Below, piece after piece: positions 60,433-64,000 of a stretch of DNA of 64,000 nt. Every line of letters starts with the position of its first letter. Within the stretch, counting starts at the first letter, position 1. Both the position numbers and the translations under genes were made by a program. The notes beneath the pieces are model-generated. The model saw only the letters and a program-made list of their open reading frames with translations. It ran no database searches and was not told the DNA's origin. The stretch is from DASZFV01 sp035549075 (GTDB lineage Bacteria > Myxococcota_A > Polyangia > Fen-1088): positions 124,001 to 188,000 of the forward strand of contig DASZRT010000009.1 in NCBI GenBank assembly GCA_035549075.1, read 5' to 3'.

Positions 60433-62193
60433 ATGCGGTCTTTCGTTAGCTTGGTGGCGCTGGGCGCGCTGCTCGCCGGGTGCGGCGGCGGGCCCGAGAC
60501 GGTGCCGGCGCCGACGACGCCGCGCACGCTGCAGGCGATGCCCGAGACGGTGTGGGTGCAGCCGGGGCAAGCGGGCAGCGTGGCGTTCCTCGTGCTCGGC
60601 CCCACGAACGCGCCGCTGCCGGGCGCGCCGGTCTCGTTTTCGATCGAGGACGATCCGGCGACGGCGGGCACCGAGGCGCAGGGCGCGACGCTGGCGGCGA
60701 CGACGACGAGCGCCGACGCCTCGGGCGTCGCGACGGCGCACCTGACGGCCGGCTTGCCCACGGTGTTTCGCGTGCGCGCGACGACGGCGGACGCGGTGGC
60801 CGAGGTCGTCGTCATCGTCGCGGCGGGGTTGGTCAGCAGCGTCGACGTCGCGCCGTTCTTCGCGGCGCCCGCGCGCGCGGCGGCCGTCGCGACGACGATC
60901 CAGATCTTGTTCTTCGACAACGGCAGCTGCGGGGCGATCTCGGCGCGCCACCCGCCGCAGCCCGCGCGCACGATGCGGTCGCTGCCGGCGGCCAGCGCCG
61001 TGTCTCGCTTTCAGTACGTGAGCACGGCCGTCGGCAACGCCATCGTCGGGCGCGCGATCGACGCGCGCGGCGCCGTCGTCGCGCTCGGGTGCGTCGACCT
61101 GCCTGGGCCGACGCTGGTCGCGGGCGTCAACGTCGAGGTCGCGCTGCCGCTCGACGACGCGGGCCCCGATCCCACGGGCACGTTCTCGGCGACGACGTCG
61201 CTGGCCGTGACGCCGGCGATCCCGGCCGCCGACGCCATCGCCGCCGCGTGGCGCGACCTCACCGACTGCCCGCTCGATCCGGCGCAGCGCTGGCTCGACG
61301 TCACGAGCGACGCGCTCGGGTCGACGAGCGACGTCGGCGCGGCGCTCGCGGCTTTGCGGGGCGCATTCATCACGGGGCCCGACGGATCGGCGACGGCTTG
61401 CCGGGGACCGCGCACGGCGAGCGACGAGGTCAGCGCCGACGCGGTGGCGCTGGGGTTGTTCGGAACGCCGACACCGCAGCCGATCTTGTCGCTCGAGGCG
61501 GCGGCGGACGACGCGGCTCACTTGTTCGATGCGCTGCAGGTGCGCTCGACGCTGGTCGTGCGTGCGGGCGCGACGGAAGGCGCGCTCGACGTCACGCACA
61601 CGCTGGACACGGTCGTGTTCCAGCGCGGCGATCGCACGTCGGAGGTCGCGCTCGAGCCGCTGGGGTTGCCCGAGCTCGTGACGACGATGAACGCGACGGT
61701 GCGCGAGCCGGGCACGCTCGTGCTGCCCGAGCGCGGCTTCACGCTGCGCCTCGGGACGGCGGCGCGCAACGGCTTCGGCGCGCTGGCCCTCGTGCCGCGC
61801 GGCTTACCGGGCGACGCGCCCAACGTCGTCGCGGCGCTCGCGGGCCTCGCGCAGGACGAGACGGGCGCGACCCATGGCTGCGACGCGCTCGACGGCGCGC
61901 TGTGCCCGCGCCTCGGGAAAGCGGCGGGGTGTTTGGCGGCGGCGTGCGACCAGGGCTTGGACGCGCTCGCGAAGCGCCTCGACGCCTCGTTCACGACGGC
62001 CGACGGCGACGGTTACGATTTGTATCTCGCGGGCGCGGCGCCGCTGCTCGACACGCACGGCAACGGGTTGGCGGATCGGCTCGGGGATTTGCAGCTCGCG
62101 GGGCAGGCGGGAGCTTGGACGGTGGAGCTGCGGCCGCGGTCGGGGCAGCGGGCGTTGAGCGCGAGCTGGGAAGCGATCCGCGTCGGGAACTGA
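60433..62193 (+). CDS. Lipoprotein with N-terminal Ig-like (invasin-type) domain
   Basis: Lipoprotein of 586 residues; lipobox L-A-G-C near residue 17. Residues 35-135 form a Big-1/invasin-type Ig domain (PETVWVQPGQAGSVAFLVLGPTNAPLPGAPVSFSIEDD, ASGVATAHLTAGLPTVFRVRATT). The remaining 450 residues are Ala/Asp-rich with scattered Cys (FDNGSCG, LGCVDL, TDCPLD, CDALDGALCP, CLAAACDQ), likely disulfides. Function unknown. It is divergent from dnaE. Confidence 0.7.
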   Translation: MRSFVSLVALGALLAGCGGGPETVPAPTTPRTLQAMPETVWVQPGQAGSVAFLVLGPTNAPLPGAPVSFSIEDDPATAGTEAQGATLAATTTSADASGVATAHLTAGLPTVFRVRATTADAVAEVVVIVAAGLVSSVDVAPFFAAPARAAAVATTIQILFFDNGSCGAISARHPPQPARTMRSLPAASAVSRFQYVSTAVGNAIVGRAIDARGAVVALGCVDLPGPTLVAGVNVEVALPLDDAGPDPTGTFSATTSLAVTPAIPAADAIAAAWRDLTDCPLDPAQRWLDVTSDALGSTSDVGAALAALRGAFITGPDGSATACRGPRTASDEVSADAVALGLFGTPTPQPILSLEAAADDAAHLFDALQVRSTLVVRAGATEGALDVTHTLDTVVFQRGDRTSEVALEPLGLPELVTTMNATVREPGTLVLPERGFTLRLGTAARNGFGALALVPRGLPGDAPNVVAALAGLAQDETGATHGCDALDGALCPRLGKAAGCLAAACDQGLDALAKRLDASFTTADGDGYDLYLAGAAPLLDTHGNGLADRLGDLQLAGQAGAWTVELRPRSGQRALSASWEAIRVGN

Positions 62194-62199
62194 GCGCGC

Positions 62200-62802
62200 C
62201 TAGAACACGCTGACGAGCGCCGCGTAGAGCTCGAAGCCGTTGCCGACGTCGACGTTGCCGACTCTGGGTTCGTAGAAGCCTTGGAACCGGCGCGCGGCGA
62301 GGCGCAGGCGCAGCTCTTTTCTCGCGGGCTCGAGCGACAAGGGCAGCTCGACGCGCGCGCCGGCGTGCAGGCCCGTGCGCGAGCCGGCCATGACGGTCGT
62401 GCCGTCGCGCTCGAGGCCGAGGCCCAGCTCGAAGGCGGCCGTGCGCAGCACGCGCACGCGGTAGCGCTGGTCGTCGTCGGGGAAGGTCCACTTGAAGGGT
62501 CGCATCACGCCCATCAGATCGAGCGCGAGGCGATCGACGGGCGTGTCGGGCGCCGCGAAGCGGCCTTGCGCCGACGACGCGAACACGGCGGCCTCGACGC
62601 CGACGGGCCACGTGTCGCCCACGCCGCCCGTCGCGAAGAACGCGGGGAGCACCTCGGTGCGCGCGGGCGACAGGCCGGCGGACTCGAACGTCGTGCCCAT
62701 GCCGACGGCGACGACGAACGGCGGCCGCTCGGCGCGCGCCGCGAACGACGCGAGCGCGACGCACATGCCGACCGCGAGCGCGGCGACGCGAGGCGACGAC
62801 AC
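62200..62802 (-). CDS. Outer-membrane protein, small
   Basis: About 200 residues from GTG 62802, chosen for AAGGA just upstream and a clean signal peptide ending FAARAERP. Beta-strand pattern throughout (FVVAVGMGTTFESAG, TAAFELGLGLERDG, LHAGARVELPLSL, LRLRLAARRFQGFYE) and terminal aromatic SVF suggest a barrel. A longer form with an extra 25 residues is possible but has no signal peptide. Convergent with the Ig-like lipoprotein gene. Confidence 0.68.
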   Translation of the reverse strand: MSSPRVAALAVGMCVALASFAARAERPPFVVAVGMGTTFESAGLSPARTEVLPAFFATGGVGDTWPVGVEAAVFASSAQGRFAAPDTPVDRLALDLMGVMRPFKWTFPDDDQRYRVRVLRTAAFELGLGLERDGTTVMAGSRTGLHAGARVELPLSLEPARKELRLRLAARRFQGFYEPRVGNVDVGNGFELYAALVSVF

Positions 62803-62854
62803 GACGTCCTTGTAGCACGCAACGGCGCCGCCGGTTCGAGTATGCTCCCACCCC

Positions 62855-63874
62855 GTGGCTGACCCCGACGTTCCCACGGATTCGACGGCGGGCGCCGCCC
62901 CGGCGACGTCGGCCGTCGAGCGCGGCGTGTTCGATCTGCTGAAGGACGCCGCCGACCTCTACCGCAAGCACACCCGCGCGCTCATCCTCACGTGCGCCGT
63001 CGTCTTCTTGCCGGCCTCGATCTTGAAGTCGTGCGCCTACGCCGTCGTCACGGCGCCCACGCTCGCGGCCGCGTCGGCGGCGGGCGAGGCGATCGCGCCG
63101 CCCAACACCGACGAGCTGCAAAAGGTGCAGGCCGATCTGCAGGACGCCTACGCGCGCAACGCCGACAAGGCGACGATCGAGCGCCTGCAGGCCAACCAGC
63201 AGCGGCTCCTCGTCGAGATGGGGCGCAAGAGCATGGCGGCCGCGTCGGCGGCGATGAGCGGGTTCACGTCTTTGATCCTCGGGTTGCTCGGCACGCTCAT
63301 CACGACGTTCTTCGTCTACGGCATCGTCGTGCCGCTCACGAACGGCGCGCTCACGATCTTCGTGGCCGATCGGCAAGCGGGCGGCACCGTCGGTTGGCGC
63401 GAAGCGTGGGGGCTGCTGTTGCGCCGCCTCATTCCGTTGATCGCGACGGTGGTGCCCGCGGCGTGCCTCATCGCGTTCGGGTTCCTGTTCTTCGTGCTTC
63501 CGGGCTTCGTGCTCGGGCTCTTGTTCGCGTTCCTCGCGCCGGCCGTGCTGCTCGAGAACAAGCGCGGGCGCCTCGCCATGCAACGCAGCCTCGAGCTCGT
63601 GGGCGGCGACTGGCTGCGCGTCGCGCTCATGGTCGTCGCGCTGGGCGTCCTCAACTGGCTCGCGCAGATCGTCGTCGGCATCTTCGTGCCCCACCGCGCG
63701 CTGTTCCTGGGCGGCGTGCTGAGCGATCTGCTGACGCTCTTCTTCCTGCCGCTGCCCGTCACCGCGATGGTGTTGCTGTACCTCGACGTGCGGCGCAAGA
63801 AGGACGGCGTCACCGACGACGCGGCGTGGGTCGCGCGCCTGCGCGCCGAGCTCGACGCGCTCAAGGCCGCCTGA
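62855..63874 (+). CDS. Polytopic membrane protein
   Basis: About 339 residues from GTG 62855. Cytoplasmic N-tail (about 25-45: GVFDLLKDAADLYRKHTR) leads into about six helices; an amphipathic stretch about 80-115 (LQKVQADLQDAYARNADKATIERLQANQQRLL) is coiled-coil-like. Motifs VPLTNGALTIFV and NKRGRLAMQRSLELVGGDWLRV resemble the YciC/DUF975 or glycerophosphodiester-phosphodiesterase membrane-domain class of unknown function. The SDR follows four nt downstream. Confidence 0.72.
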   Translation: MADPDVPTDSTAGAAPATSAVERGVFDLLKDAADLYRKHTRALILTCAVVFLPASILKSCAYAVVTAPTLAAASAAGEAIAPPNTDELQKVQADLQDAYARNADKATIERLQANQQRLLVEMGRKSMAAASAAMSGFTSLILGLLGTLITTFFVYGIVVPLTNGALTIFVADRQAGGTVGWREAWGLLLRRLIPLIATVVPAACLIAFGFLFFVLPGFVLGLLFAFLAPAVLLENKRGRLAMQRSLELVGGDWLRVALMVVALGVLNWLAQIVVGIFVPHRALFLGGVLSDLLTLFFLPLPVTAMVLLYLDVRRKKDGVTDDAAWVARLRAELDALKAA

Positions 63875-63878
63875 GGCC

Positions 63879-64000
63879 GTGCTCGACGGCAAGACCGTCC
63901 TCGTCACGGGCGCGTCGGCGGGCATCGGCGCCGCCGTCGCGCGCGAGTGCGCGTTGCGCGGCGCGAACCTCGTGCTCGTCGCGCGCCGGCGCGAGCGGCT
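63879..64000 (+). CDS. Short-chain dehydrogenase, N-terminal part only
   Basis: Starts at GTG and reads LDGKTVLVTGASAGIGAAVARECALRGANLVLVARRRER to the window edge. The cofactor motif T-G-A-S-A-G-I-G is intact. The rest of the enzyme lies outside the window. It is close after the membrane-protein gene, probably one unit. Confidence 0.85.
   Translation, partial: MLDGKTVLVTGASAGIGAAVARECALRGANLVLVARRRER

Overview
The window is a high-GC (about 70 %), gene-dense stretch of bacterial chromosome with strong G/C third-position bias. The clues point to Myxococcota, probably Polyangia: many lipoproteins with Ig-like or low-complexity linkers, a MYXO-CTERM-like tail, a MopE-type metal-binding motif, a Cys-rich/multiheme lipoprotein operon, a lone GroEL, and many uncharacterised small lipoproteins. 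There is no sign of a prophage, IS element, CRISPR array, tRNA or rRNA. Genus cannot be assigned from sequence reading alone.

Layout. 0-8.6 kb: small outer-membrane protein, Xaa-Pro aminopeptidase, RlmI-type rRNA methyltransferase, a minus-strand run of rsmB, a DUF4105/Lnb-like lipoprotein-maturation candidate and a lipoprotein, then glutamate dehydrogenase. 8.6-12.9 kb: one very large secreted GH42-like protein. 12.9-18.6 kb: a sulfur-assimilation operon (Rrf2/IscR-type regulator, phosphate-type porin, sulfate-binding protein, CysT, CysW, cysteine synthase). It has an IscR-like palindrome over the regulator start and no CysA ATPase gene. 18.6-24.2 kb: double alkaline-phosphatase-fold lipoprotein, BT1-like transporter, exonuclease III, HAD phosphatase. 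24.3-33.2 kb: Ig-like lipoprotein, cyclophilin, metallophosphoesterase, MFS and MATE transporters, J-domain/zinc-ribbon protein, small lipoprotein, glycine-rich RRM protein, DUF4412 protein.

33.3-40.3 kb: FitAB-type toxin-antitoxin pair with its operator palindrome, class I fumarase, GH5 mannanase-like enzyme, a nucleotidyltransferase/small-protein pair that may be a second toxin-antitoxin module, GH16 lipoprotein and another lipoprotein. 40.3-43.8 kb: MauE/DoxX-like protein with a rhodanese-like protein, phosphoglucomutase and an SDR. 43.8-48.3 kb: a tightly coupled five-gene minus-strand operon encoding a MopE-motif lipoprotein, a MYXO-CTERM-like protein, a Cys-rich lipoprotein, a 7-9-heme cytochrome lipoprotein and a small beta-barrel. 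This is the best candidate for an undescribed system, a cell-surface redox or metal module.

48.4-64 kb: outer-membrane protein, GroEL with an atypical acidic tail followed by an unknown protein, conserved lipoprotein, triple PAN-domain lipoprotein, ECF sigma factor with thioredoxin, two tandem paralogous lipoproteins (a third copy lies near 29.8 kb), dnaE, Ig-like lipoprotein, outer-membrane protein, polytopic membrane protein, and the start of an SDR cut by the window edge. Many neighbouring genes overlap by ATGA/GTGA, so translational coupling is common. The only stretch over 300 bases without a confident gene is 18577-18886, which holds one plausible small minus-strand ORF.
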